A stretch of DNA of 35,087 nucleotides from a bacterium (GTDB lineage: Bacteria > Bacillota > Clostridia > Oscillospirales > Oscillospiraceae): contig SFVC01000023.1 of NCBI GenBank assembly GCA_004560375.1, positions 1 to 35,087 of the forward strand. Reading direction: 5' to 3'. The notes under the pieces are model-generated. The model saw only the letters and a program-made list of their open reading frames with translations, was not told the origin of the DNA and made no database searches. Position 1 is the stretch's first letter, and every line of letters begins with the position of its first letter. Positions 23,473 to 33,437 of the stretch are shown here, in pieces. The position numbers and the translations under genes were made by a program.

Positions 23473-25491
23473 TCACAGCTTCTTGACGAACAGGCACCGG
23501 ATGGCGTTGAGCACCGCCAGAATCATCACGCCCACGTCGGCGAAAATGGCCAGGTACATATTGCCCACGCCCACCGCCCCCAAAATCAGGCAGACGGCCT
23601 TCACCCCCAGGGCCAGCACGATGTTCTGGTAGACGATGCCCAGGCACTTCCGGGAGATCTTGATGGCCTTGACGATCTTCATGGGGTCGTCGTCCATGAG
23701 GACGATATCCGCCGCTTCGATGGCCGCGTCCGAGCCCATGGCCCCCATGGCCACGCCGATGTCCGCCCGGGACAGCACCGGGGCGTCGTTGATGCCGTCC
23801 CCCATAAAGGCCAGCCTGGCCTTGCCCGTCTGGGCCGCCAGCAGCTCCTCCACCTTGGCCACCTTGTCCGCCGGCAGCAGCTCGGCGCACACCTGATCCA
23901 CCCCCAGCTCCGCCGCCACCAGCTCCGCCACCCTCCGGCTGTCGCCGGTGAGCATCACCGTTTTGGACACGCCCGCCCGCTTCAGGGCGGACAGGGCCGC
24001 CTTGGCCTGGGGCTTCACCCGGTCGGAGATGACGATGTGCCCGGCGTACTTGCCGTCCAGGGCCACGTGGATGATGGTGCCGGTCTGGTGGCAGTCGATG
24101 TGGGGGACGCCCAGCCGCTTCATCAGCTTGTCGTTGCCGGCGGCCACCGCCACGCCGTCCACTTGAGCGATGACGCCGTTGCCGCTGATCTCCTCGATGC
24201 CGGTGACCCGGCTGCGATCCAGCTCCCGGCCGCAGGCCCGCTGGAGGCTTTTGCTGATGGGGTGGGAGGAGGCGCTCTCCGCCAGGGCGGCGTACTCCAG
24301 CAGCTTCTCCTCCTCCAGGGGGCTGTGGTGGACGCCGTTCACCTCAAAGACCCCCTGGGTCAGGGTGCCCGTCTTGTCAAACACCACCGTCCGGGTCTGG
24401 GACAGCAGCTCCAGGTAGTTGGAGCCCTTCACCAGCACGCCCTGCTGGCTGGCCCCGCCGATGCCGGCGAAGAAGCTGAGGGGGATGCTGATCACCAGGG
24501 CGCAGGGGCAGCTGATCACCAGGAAGGTGAGGGCCCGGTACAGCCAGGTGCCCCAGTCCGGGGACAGGCCCAGGGCCAGCGTCCGCACCAGGGGGGGCAG
24601 GACGGCCAGGGCCAGGGCGCTGTAGCAGACGGCGGGGGTGTAGATCCGGGCGAACTTGGAGATGAAGTCCTCCGATTTGGACTTGCGGGAGCTGGCGTTC
24701 TCCACCAGATCCAGGATTTTGGACACGGTGGACTCCCCAAATTCCCGGGTGGTCTGGATCTTCAGCACGCCGGTCATGTTGACGCAGCCGCTGATCACCT
24801 CGTCCCCCGGGTTCACCTCCCGGGGCAGGCTCTCGCCGGTGAGGGCGCTGGTGTTCAGGCTGGCGCTGCCCTCCGCCACCACGCCGTCGATGGGCACCTT
24901 CTCCCCGGGCTGGACGACGATGACGGTGCCCACCTCCACCTCGTCGGGATCCACCCGCTCCAGCCGGCTGTCCCGCTCCACGTTGGCGTAATCGGGGCGT
25001 ATGTCCATCAGCTCGCTGATGTTCCGGCGGCTCCGGCCCACGGCGTAGCTCTGGAACCACTCGCCGATCTGGTAGAACAGCATGACGGCGATGGCCTCCA
25101 GATAGTCGCCGTTCTCGTAGATGGCCAGGGCCATGGCCCCCACCGTGGCCACCGCCATGAGGAAGTTCTCGTCGAACACCTGGCGGTTGAGGATGCCCCG
25201 GACGGCCTTACGCAGGATGTCGTAGCCGATGAGCAAATAATCGGCGAAATACAGGGCAAACCGGATCCAGCGCCCCGCGCCGGGGAACAGCGCCCCGTCC
25301 AGCCCGGCGAAGATCTCCGCCGGGAGGAGCTGCAGGCCCAGCAGCAGGGCGGAGGCGGCGAGGATGCGGGTCAGCATGGTTTTCTGCTTTTGGGTCATGC
25401 CGCCGTCCGGCCGCGTGCCCACACAGCACCGCAGAACCAGGGCCATCAGCACCACCGCGGCCAGCAGGCTGTTGAGGATCAGTTCTTGCAT
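23473..25491 (-). CDS. Heavy-metal P-type ATPase (Zn/Cd/Pb efflux, CadA/ZntA type)
   Basis: Exports soft divalent metals across the membrane using ATP. The 672-residue protein has the P1B layout: N-terminal helices, an actuator domain with TGES, and the metal-binding helix S-C328-P-C330-ALVIS. The phosphorylation site D372-KTGT, the HP motif in SSHPIS, TGDS and the hinge MGDGINDAPVL follow. CPC with the flanking sequence favours Zn/Cd/Pb over Cu. No N-terminal HMA domain is fused; the HMA is a separate gene immediately upstream on the same strand. Divergent to an ArsR-AraC fusion regulator, which fits metal-induced efflux. Start supported by a GGAAGGGTTCCTCC-like stretch on the plus strand (Shine-Dalgarno on the minus). 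Confidence 0.94.
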   Translation of the reverse strand: MQELILNSLLAAVVLMALVLRCCVGTRPDGGMTQKQKTMLTRILAASALLLGLQLLPAEIFAGLDGALFPGAGRWIRFALYFADYLLIGYDILRKAVRGILNRQVFDENFLMAVATVGAMALAIYENGDYLEAIAVMLFYQIGEWFQSYAVGRSRRNISELMDIRPDYANVERDSRLERVDPDEVEVGTVIVVQPGEKVPIDGVVAEGSASLNTSALTGESLPREVNPGDEVISGCVNMTGVLKIQTTREFGESTVSKILDLVENASSRKSKSEDFISKFARIYTPAVCYSALALAVLPPLVRTLALGLSPDWGTWLYRALTFLVISCPCALVISIPLSFFAGIGGASQQGVLVKGSNYLELLSQTRTVVFDKTGTLTQGVFEVNGVHHSPLEEEKLLEYAALAESASSHPISKSLQRACGRELDRSRVTGIEEISGNGVIAQVDGVAVAAGNDKLMKRLGVPHIDCHQTGTIIHVALDGKYAGHIVISDRVKPQAKAALSALKRAGVSKTVMLTGDSRRVAELVAAELGVDQVCAELLPADKVAKVEELLAAQTGKARLAFMGDGINDAPVLSRADIGVAMGAMGSDAAIEAADIVLMDDDPMKIVKAIKISRKCLGIVYQNIVLALGVKAVCLILGAVGVGNMYLAIFADVGVMILAVLNAIRCLFVKKL

Positions 25492-25506
25492 GGGAAGGGT
25501 TCCTCC

Positions 25507-25725
25507 TTACAGGAAGATCTGGCAGTCCGGCTCCACCCGTTTGCAGGCGGACAGGACGGCCGCCATCACGGCCTTGGGCTCCTGCCCCTCGGCGAACTCC
25601 ACGATGAGCTTCTGGGTCATAAAGTTGACGGTGGCCCCCTGGACGCCGGGGGTGCTCCGGGCGGCCTCCTCCATCTTGTTGGCGCAGTTGGCGCAGTCCA
25701 CTTCGATTTTGTACGTTTTTTTCAT
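25507..25725 (-). CDS. Stand-alone heavy-metal-associated (HMA) domain protein
   Basis: A 72-residue ferredoxin-like metallochaperone. The metal site is C-A-N-C in VDCANCANKMEE (about residues 10-21), which differs from the copper-type MxCxxC by the preceding Asp, as in Zn/Cd/Pb-type HMA domains. It lies 15 bp upstream of the P-type ATPase gene and first in the unit. It probably delivers metal to the pump, which lacks its own N-terminal HMA domain. GGGAGGATCG precedes the ATG. Confidence 0.92.
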   Translation of the reverse strand: MKKTYKIEVDCANCANKMEEAARSTPGVQGATVNFMTQKLIVEFAEGQEPKAVMAAVLSACKRVEPDCQIFL

Positions 25726-25753
25726 ACCGGCGATCCTCCCAGAATATTTCCTT

Positions 25754-25797
25754 ATAACTATTAAACGCTTGCTTAATGGTTATGGCCGTAGTATAAT
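25754..25797. promoter_or_regulatory. Metal-module operator overlapping the fusion-regulator promoter
   Basis: An 11-bp inverted repeat with one mismatch (ATAACTATTAA at 25754-25764, TTAATGGTTAT at 25773-25783, 8-bp centre) lies between the divergent genes. It overlaps the plus-strand promoter TTGCTT (25769-25774), 17 bp, TATAAT (25792-25797). Position and A/T-rich arms fit an ArsR/SmtB-type operator. The minus-strand promoter is not clear, but its region also overlaps the site. Confidence 0.7.
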
Positions 25798-25890
25798 GCG
25801 GACAGGGGCGTAAGTCAATGCTCCCGGCCCATTCCCTGCCGAATGGGCGAAAAGAATTTCTGTTTGGGCGAACAGAGAGGAGCGCAGGCC

Positions 25891-26619
25891 ATGGACGAGA
25901 TCAAGCTGCCCCACCGCCACGGCGAGGGACGGGACACCCGGCCGCTTCAGGAGCAGCTGGACTGCGTGGGCCGCTTTGAGGCGGTGGCGGACGTGTTCAA
26001 GCAGCTGGACGACACCACGCGGCTGCGGATCTTCTGGCTGCTGTGCCACTGTGAGGAGTGTGTGGTCAACCTGTCCGCTATGATGAGGATGTCCAGTCCG
26101 GCGGTCTCTCATCACCTCCGGCCGTTAAAAAACAGCGGCCTCATCGTCAGCCGCCGGGTGGGCAAGGAGGTCTACTACCGGGCGGCGGACACGGAGTGCA
26201 GCCGCCTGCTCCACCAGATGATGGAGCGGGTGATGGAGATCACCTGCCCGGAGCAGTGCGGCCCGTGCGGGGAGGCGCCGGCGGACGCTCCGCCGGGACA
26301 GATGGAGCTGGTCCGGGAGATCCACGAGGAGCTGCTCCGGCACATGGATCGGCGCTTCACCATCGAGGAGCTGTCCCGGCAGTACCACATCAATCCGACT
26401 ACGCTCAAGGCGGCGTTCAAGGCGGCCTACGGCACCTCCCTGGCGGCCCACATCAAGGGCCACCGCATGGAGCGGGCCGCCCAGCTCCTCCGGGAGACGG
26501 ATCGGAGCGTGGCCGAGATCGCAGAGGCCGTGGGCTACGACAGCCCCAGCCGGTTCTCGGCGGCGTTCAAGGGGGTATTCGGCGTCCTGCCCAGGGAGCA
26601 CCGCAGATCCGGCGGGTGA
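25891..26619 (+). CDS. ArsR/SmtB-AraC fusion metal-responsive regulator
   Basis: A 242-residue protein with two DNA-binding domains. Residues about 25-115 are an ArsR/SmtB winged HTH, with the metal-site helix as C52-H-C54-E-E-C57 (family motif ELCVCDL) and the recognition helix MSSPAVSHHLRPLK. A Cys-rich linker follows (C119, C123, C126). Residues about 155-240 are an AraC-type double HTH (FTIEELSRQYHINPTTLKAAF and IAEAVGYDSPSRFSAAFK). N-terminal H8 and H10 may add metal ligands. It is divergent from the HMA/P-type ATPase unit, so it likely controls metal efflux. The ArsR half suggests derepression by metal; what the AraC half adds is unknown. ATG at 25891 chosen for GAGAGGAG; a longer frame from 25843 lacks one. 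Confidence 0.9.
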   Translation: MDEIKLPHRHGEGRDTRPLQEQLDCVGRFEAVADVFKQLDDTTRLRIFWLLCHCEECVVNLSAMMRMSSPAVSHHLRPLKNSGLIVSRRVGKEVYYRAADTECSRLLHQMMERVMEITCPEQCGPCGEAPADAPPGQMELVREIHEELLRHMDRRFTIEELSRQYHINPTTLKAAFKAAYGTSLAAHIKGHRMERAAQLLRETDRSVAEIAEAVGYDSPSRFSAAFKGVFGVLPREHRRSGG

Positions 26620-26626
26620 AATGCCC

Positions 26627-26655
26627 TTGTCTGCGCCGGGAAAAGATGATATAAT
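26627..26655 (+). promoter_or_regulatory. Sigma-A promoter of pyrE-radC
   Basis: TTGTCT (26627-26632), 17-bp spacer, perfect TATAAT (26650-26655), followed by AAGGGAGAG and the pyrE ATG at 26698. Confidence 0.8.
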
Positions 26656-26697
26656 TTCCCAAAGTATGCCGCAACTACAGATAAGGGAGAGATCCGC

Positions 26698-27372
26698 ATG
26701 GCCTATCGGGAGGAATTCATCCGCTTTATGGTTCGCTCCGGCGTGCTGACCTTCGGGGACTTCATCACCAAGTCAGGGCGCAAAACCCCCTACTTTGTCA
26801 ACACCGGCAACTACAGAACCGGGGCCCAGGCCGCCCGCCTGGGGGACTACTATGCCGCCTGCATTCAGGAGCATATGCCCCAGGGGATCGACGCCCTGTT
26901 CGGCCCCGCCTATAAGGGCATCCCCCTGGCGGTGGCCGCCGCGTCCTCCCTGTACCGGGGCTATGGCCGGGATCTGCCCTATTGCTTTAACCGCAAGGAG
27001 GCCAAGGATCACGGCGAGGGCGGGGCCATGGTGGGCTACAAACCCCAGGTCGGCGACCGGATCGCCATCATCGAGGATGTGGTGACCGCGGGCACCGCCG
27101 TGCGGGAGACCATCGAGCTGTTCCGGTCGGTGGCGGACGTGACCTTCGCCGCCCTGTTCGTCAGCGTGGATCGGATGGAGCGGGGCACCCGGGACTGCAC
27201 CACGTTGGACGAGCTGCGGCAGGACTACGGCATCCAGGTCTATCCCATCGTCACCATCCGGGACATCATGGACTGCCTCCACAACCGGGAGGTGGACGGC
27301 AGGGTATACATCGACGACGCCATGCTGGGCCGGATGGAGGACTATCTGGCCCAATACGGGCCCCGGGGGTGA
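26698..27372 (+). CDS. pyrE: Orotate phosphoribosyltransferase
   Basis: Joins orotate to PRPP to give OMP in de novo pyrimidine synthesis. The 224-residue protein shows the PRPP-binding motif IIEDVVTAGTA and the substrate loop FNRKEAKDHGEGG. The N-terminal LTFGDFITKSGRKTPYF contains the conserved Lys/Arg for orotate. It stands apart from other pyr genes. No PyrR-type leader is visible between promoter and start (about 35 nt). The stop is 6 bp before radC, indicating one transcript. Confidence 0.95.
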   Translation: MAYREEFIRFMVRSGVLTFGDFITKSGRKTPYFVNTGNYRTGAQAARLGDYYAACIQEHMPQGIDALFGPAYKGIPLAVAAASSLYRGYGRDLPYCFNRKEAKDHGEGGAMVGYKPQVGDRIAIIEDVVTAGTAVRETIELFRSVADVTFAALFVSVDRMERGTRDCTTLDELRQDYGIQVYPIVTIRDIMDCLHNREVDGRVYIDDAMLGRMEDYLAQYGPRG

Positions 27373-27378
27373 CGGGCG

Positions 27379-28077
27379 GTGGCCAAAGAGAAAAAGCCGG
27401 ATAACATCCATGCCGAGCACCGGAAGCGGCTGAGAAAGGAATTCTTGGCCAACGGGTTCAATGGCAAGGATGATTACGCCGTGCTGGAGCTGTTGCTGTT
27501 CTATGCCATTCCCCAGAAGAACGTGAATCCCCTGGCCCACGCCCTGATCGACCACTTCGACTCACTGGACAAAGTGTTTAATGCCACCCACAGGCAGCTC
27601 ATGGAAGTGGAGGGGGTGGGGTTCAACACGGCGGTGCTGCTCCAGATGATCCCGGCGGTGGCGGCCCGGTATCTGGCGGCCAACAACAAGCTCGGCGAGC
27701 GGCTTATCACCTCCTGGCAGTTCCGGGAGGTGCTGTCGCCCCTGTTTATCGGTCAGCGTAACGAGCTGGTCTATCTGATGTGCATGGACAGCAGGAACAA
27801 GGAACTCACCACCAAGAAGCTGGGGGAGGGTATCGCGGACTCGGTGCAGATCACCACCCGGAAGGTGCTGGAGGTGGCCCTGGACTGCAACGCCACCCGG
27901 GTGGTGCTGGCCCACAACCACGTGTCCGGGGTGGCCCTCTGGTCGGACGCGGATCTGAACACCACCCTGCGGCTGAAGCGGCTGCTCCGGGAGGCGGGGA
28001 TCGAACTGGTGGATCACTGCATTTTCGCCAACGACGACATGGTGTCCATGGCGGATTCGGGCGTGCTGAGAGATTGA
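27379..28077 (+). CDS. radC: RadC-family JAB-domain protein
   Basis: A 232-residue member of the RadC family: an N-terminal helix-hairpin-helix region (about residues 25-85, with VEGVGFNTAVLLQ) and a C-terminal JAB/MPN domain. The metal site reads AHNHVSGVALWSDAD, with two His and a late Asp. The usual HNHPSG Pro is replaced by Val and the following segment is altered. Historically called DNA repair proteins, RadC members have no firmly settled activity. GTG at 27379 is the start; no strong Shine-Dalgarno, so it is probably coupled to pyrE. A near-perfect terminator follows. Confidence 0.9.
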   Translation: MAKEKKPDNIHAEHRKRLRKEFLANGFNGKDDYAVLELLLFYAIPQKNVNPLAHALIDHFDSLDKVFNATHRQLMEVEGVGFNTAVLLQMIPAVAARYLAANNKLGERLITSWQFREVLSPLFIGQRNELVYLMCMDSRNKELTTKKLGEGIADSVQITTRKVLEVALDCNATRVVLAHNHVSGVALWSDADLNTTLRLKRLLREAGIELVDHCIFANDDMVSMADSGVLRD

Positions 28078-28087
28078 AGGACAGGAA

Positions 28088-28126
28088 AAGCGCCGTCGGG
28101 AGAGGAACTCCCGGCGGCGCTTCGTG
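28088..28126. terminator. Terminator between radC and the MFS gene
   Basis: A 15-bp stem with a single T-G pair (28088-28102 with 28108-28122) has a GGAAAAG lead and a TTCGTGTTTA tail. It serves the convergent genes. Confidence 0.8.
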
Positions 28127-28127
28127 T

Positions 28128-29234
28128 TTAGGAGAACAGCCAGCCAAACAGAGGGGCCAGAGGGATCATGGTCAGGCTGAACACCATGGAGGAAACAGAC
28201 ACCAGAGTGGCCCGGGCGGAGGAGGGGAAGCGGGCGTTGAGCCGCTTGTCGCTCACCAGCTGGAGGGCGTCGTCCAGCAGGCCGGCCAGCAGCCCCGCCA
28301 GCAGCAGCAGGGGCAGAACCCGCCCCCGGGCCAGCAGGACGCAGGCCGCCACCCCCGCCCCGGTGAGCAGCACCGCCCTCCCGTAGGGCAGCCGATCCAG
28401 CCGCCCGGTGATGAGGCCCGCCAGCGCCCCGCCCAGCCCCAGCACAAACAGCGCCGGGCCCAGCAGGGCGGGGAGGGGGACGGCCTCCCCCACCCGCTGC
28501 TGGAGGAAGAACCGGGTGAGGGTGGCCCCCGCCCCCACCAGGGCGTTGAGGGCCATGATCCGCCGTGCGGTTTTGTCCAGGCTCAGCACGGCCCAGGCCG
28601 CCCGGAACACCTCCGCCAGGGCGGCGGGGAAGGACGAGACGTGGTGCTCAGCCCGGGGGCGCTCCGGCTCCGTCAGGGCCAGCGCCCCGCACAGGCCCAG
28701 GGCGGCCACGGCGGCGTCCAGCAGGTAGGCCGCCCGCCAGCCCAGCAGCACCGTGGCCCCCGCCAGCAGCATGGCCCCGCCGTCGCTGAGCCGGAACAGG
28801 CCGTTTTGCAGGGAGGAGAAGCGCAGGTAGCCCTCCTCCCGCCCCGCCTGCAGCATGGATTCGTAGGTGATGGCCTCCCGGGTGCCGGACTGGAGGTTGT
28901 AGGCCAGGGCGGTGGCCGCCATTGCGATACACACACCCGCCATGCCGTTGGAGGCCGCCATCAGCAGGGCGGCCAGGGCGAACATGGCCTGGCTGAGCAG
29001 GAGGGTGCGCTTCCGGCCCAGCAGGTCGGCCAGCAGGCCGGAGGGCAGCTCGCCGCACAGGCTCACCACATGGAACAGGCTTTCCACCAGCCCGATCTCC
29101 ACCAGGGAAAAGCCCCGCAGGCCCAGCAGCAGCACCCACACGCTGCCCGCTGGGTGGAAGCCGGTGGACCACTCCAGCAGCAGGAGGGCCCGCTTCTGCC
29201 GGGATAAGTTGAGATTCTTGCTATTTTTAGGCAT
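28128..29234 (-). CDS. MFS transporter
   Basis: A 368-residue major facilitator protein with about ten to twelve hydrophobic segments. The MFS motif-A-like loop is LADLLGRKRTLL (about residues 66-77), with a REAITYES motif between helices 4 and 5. Membership in the drug-efflux type is likely from overall organisation, but the substrate is unknown. It has its own promoter (29422-29450) and a leader of roughly 180 nt containing small stems, including GGAGCTG-TT-CAGCTCC at 29293-29308. It is divergent from clpB, with the CIRCE site between the two promoters. AGAAAGGACGG precedes the ATG. Confidence 0.88.
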   Translation of the reverse strand: MPKNSKNLNLSRQKRALLLLEWSTGFHPAGSVWVLLLGLRGFSLVEIGLVESLFHVVSLCGELPSGLLADLLGRKRTLLLSQAMFALAALLMAASNGMAGVCIAMAATALAYNLQSGTREAITYESMLQAGREEGYLRFSSLQNGLFRLSDGGAMLLAGATVLLGWRAAYLLDAAVAALGLCGALALTEPERPRAEHHVSSFPAALAEVFRAAWAVLSLDKTARRIMALNALVGAGATLTRFFLQQRVGEAVPLPALLGPALFVLGLGGALAGLITGRLDRLPYGRAVLLTGAGVAACVLLARGRVLPLLLLAGLLAGLLDDALQLVSDKRLNARFPSSARATLVSVSSMVFSLTMIPLAPLFGWLFS

Positions 29235-29421
29235 AAAAATACGCCGTCCTTTCTGAAAAATACAGAACAGGATCGGCGCAGCCTCTTTGCACGGAGCTGT
29301 TCAGCTCCTGAAAAAGGGCGCACCAACCCCTTGGACGGCAAAAATGCAGCCAAAAAATTCCAAAATTATGCCGTTTGTCCAGCCCATGGAGCGCGCCCCC
29401 CTTCTGTGTAGAATTGTACTG

Positions 29422-29450
29422 ATAGTATCAGATCAACTGCCTGGTGTCAA
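29422..29450 (-). promoter_or_regulatory. Sigma-A promoter of the MFS gene
   Basis: On the minus strand perfect TTGACA (29445-29450), 17-bp spacer, TACTAT (29422-29427). The -35 is 11 bp from the edge of the CIRCE site. Confidence 0.75.
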
Positions 29451-29461
29451 GGATAAAGGAA

Positions 29462-29488
29462 TTAGCACTCTGATGTTGAGAGTGCTAA
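29462..29488. promoter_or_regulatory. CIRCE operator (HrcA binding site)
   Basis: TTAGCACTC (29462-29470), exactly 9 bp, GAGTGCTAA (29480-29488): a perfect CIRCE element. HrcA binds it and represses heat-shock genes until released on stress. It lies 104 bp before the clpB start, so clpB belongs to the HrcA regulon here. Confidence 0.95.
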
Positions 29489-29503
29489 TTGTTTACACCC
29501 AGT

Positions 29504-29533
29504 TCATGAAATCTCCGGCGGGCGGGGTATACT
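29504..29533 (+). promoter_or_regulatory. Possible clpB promoter downstream of CIRCE
   Basis: TTCATG (29504-29509), 18-bp spacer, TATACT (29528-29533). A promoter upstream of CIRCE is the usual arrangement, but only weak -10-like bases (GATAAA at 29452-29457) are seen there. An mRNA hairpin (GGCGG...CCGCC, about 29554-29575) precedes the Shine-Dalgarno. Confidence 0.45.
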
Positions 29534-29592
29534 AAAACCGAAACTACAGACAGGCGGTGGGCTTCCCATCCGCCCAAAGGAGCGTGAACTTC

Positions 29593-32187
<2,595 letters not shown>

Positions 32188-32190
32188 AGC

Positions 32191-32226
32191 AAAACCCCCG
32201 TCCGGCAGGTGCCGGACGGGGGTTTT
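32191..32226. terminator. Bidirectional terminator between clpB and the coiled-coil gene
   Basis: A 17-bp perfect stem (32191-32207 with 32210-32226) has AAAA at one end and TTTT at the other. Confidence 0.92.
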
Positions 32227-32229
32227 CGC

Positions 32230-32793
32230 TCATTCCACCATGCCTGTATCCGGGGTTCCGCCGCCTGGAGCCGGAACGGACAGCCCAGGGAACGCCTCCC
32301 CGCCGCCGGAGCCCTCCGCCGCGCCGTTCCTGTCCTCGTCGTCCAGCACGCTCTCCTCATCCTCCGGATCCGGGTTCTCCCGCCGCATGGCCATGGCCAG
32401 CTTGTAGCCCGCCTGATCGTGCTCCATCAGATAGCGCAGATCCTCCGGGGGCACCCGGTTGCCCTTCATGATGGACGCGGCGATCTTCTGGCACTTGCTC
32501 AGGATGTCCAGTTCATCCTCCATCCGCTTCAGACGGTTCTTGGCCGTGTCCAGGGCGGAGAGCTCGCTGTCCAGGCGGGACTGCCGCCTCTGCTCCCGCT
32601 CCTGCTGGTACTGCCACATCCGGCGGTTCTGCTCCTCCAGGTAGCTCACCGCCTGCCGGGACAGAGACAGCCGATCCCCCTGGGACCGCGTCCGGGCGGG
32701 CTCCGCCGGGGCGGGGGAGCGATCCGTCCGGTTTGTCTGGGCGCGGGTGAGCTGTTCGTTCCGGCGCATCTCCCGTGTGCTTCGCAGCTCCAT
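32230..32793 (-). CDS. Conserved coiled-coil protein of unknown function
   Basis: A 187-residue hydrophilic protein. The N-terminus is Arg/Thr-rich and probably disordered (about 1-45). A long charged coiled coil follows (about 46-100). A compact block KCQKIAASIMKGNRVPPEDLRYLMEHDQAGYK (quoted in parts: KCQKIAASIMKG, VPPEDLRYLMEHD, GYKLAMAMR) covers about 100-140, and the tail is acidic and Gly/Pro-rich. The middle block is the conserved signature of a hypothetical family seen in Clostridia; no function is known to me. No membrane segments. GAAAGGAGG precedes the ATG. Convergent with clpB, divergent from the ECF sigma gene, so probably a single-gene unit. Confidence 0.78.
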   Translation of the reverse strand: MELRSTREMRRNEQLTRAQTNRTDRSPAPAEPARTRSQGDRLSLSRQAVSYLEEQNRRMWQYQQEREQRRQSRLDSELSALDTAKNRLKRMEDELDILSKCQKIAASIMKGNRVPPEDLRYLMEHDQAGYKLAMAMRRENPDPEDEESVLDDEDRNGAAEGSGGGEAFPGLSVPAPGGGTPDTGMVE

Positions 32794-32862
32794 GCCTGCC
32801 CCTCCTTTCCAATTTATATCTTATATAAATGTTATCGGCGGATGTTCCGGGTTTGTTAATCC

Positions 32863-32883
32863 CGGGCGGAAAAAGTCCGCCCG
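32863..32883. repeat. Stem-loop in the divergent coiled-coil/ECF region
   Basis: CGGGCGGA and TCCGCCCG form a perfect 8-bp stem around AAAAG. It lies 66 bp upstream of the ECF sigma start. The only other notable feature of 32794-32948 is a TATA-rich stretch (about 32810-32830) upstream of the coiled-coil gene. No convincing promoter pair was found for the sigma factor. Confidence 0.45.
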
Positions 32884-32948
32884 CCCTGTCAGGATCCGCC
32901 CCCCTCAATCGTATTGTCAGTGAAGGCGCCTTTGAAGGAGAGATACCC

Positions 32949-33437
32949 ATGAGAGAGATGGACCCGCGGGAGGCGGAACGGCTGGTGAATACCTACTCCG
33001 ACCTGATCCTGCGGCTGAGCTACACCTACCTCAAATCCACCCAGGACGGGGAGGACATCTGCCAGACGGTGCTGCTGAAGCTGCTGACGGCGGAGCGGGC
33101 CTTCGACAGCCCCGAACACGAGAAGGCGTGGGTGATCCGCGCCACGGTGAACGCCTGCAAGGACGAGCTGCGCGCCTTCCGGCGCAGGGCGGTGCCCCTG
33201 GAGGCGGCGGAGGCGGCGGCGGCCCCGGAGCCGCCCCGGTCAGAGGTGCTGGAGGCGGTGATGGCCCTGCCGGAGAAATACCGGGAGGCGATTTATCTCT
33301 TTTATTACGAAGGGTATTCCATTGACGAGATCGCGGCCCTGACGGGGCGCAGCGGGGCGGCGGTGTCCGCCCACCTGAGCCGGGGGCGGAAGAAGCTGAA
33401 AACCATGCTGGAGGGAGAGCGCTATGGGACGACTTGA
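32949..33437 (+). CDS. ECF-type RNA polymerase sigma factor
   Basis: A 162-residue sigma-70-family factor with only region 2 (about 10-75, including SYTYLKSTQDGEDICQTVLL) and region 4 (about 95-150). Region 4 has the HTH YEGYSIDEIAALTGRSGAAV followed by the HLSRGRKKL recognition end. It directs polymerase to a small stress or envelope regulon. GAAGGAGAG precedes the ATG at 32949. The gene overlaps the membrane anti-sigma gene by 14 bp, the usual pairing. The inducing signal is unknown. Confidence 0.92.
   Translation: MREMDPREAERLVNTYSDLILRLSYTYLKSTQDGEDICQTVLLKLLTAERAFDSPEHEKAWVIRATVNACKDELRAFRRRAVPLEAAEAAAAPEPPRSEVLEAVMALPEKYREAIYLFYYEGYSIDEIAALTGRSGAAVSAHLSRGRKKLKTMLEGERYGTT

Noticed and set aside
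23371..25764. A 797-codon open frame antisense to the P-type ATPase
   Set aside because: Antisense shadow spanning a terminator and two real genes.
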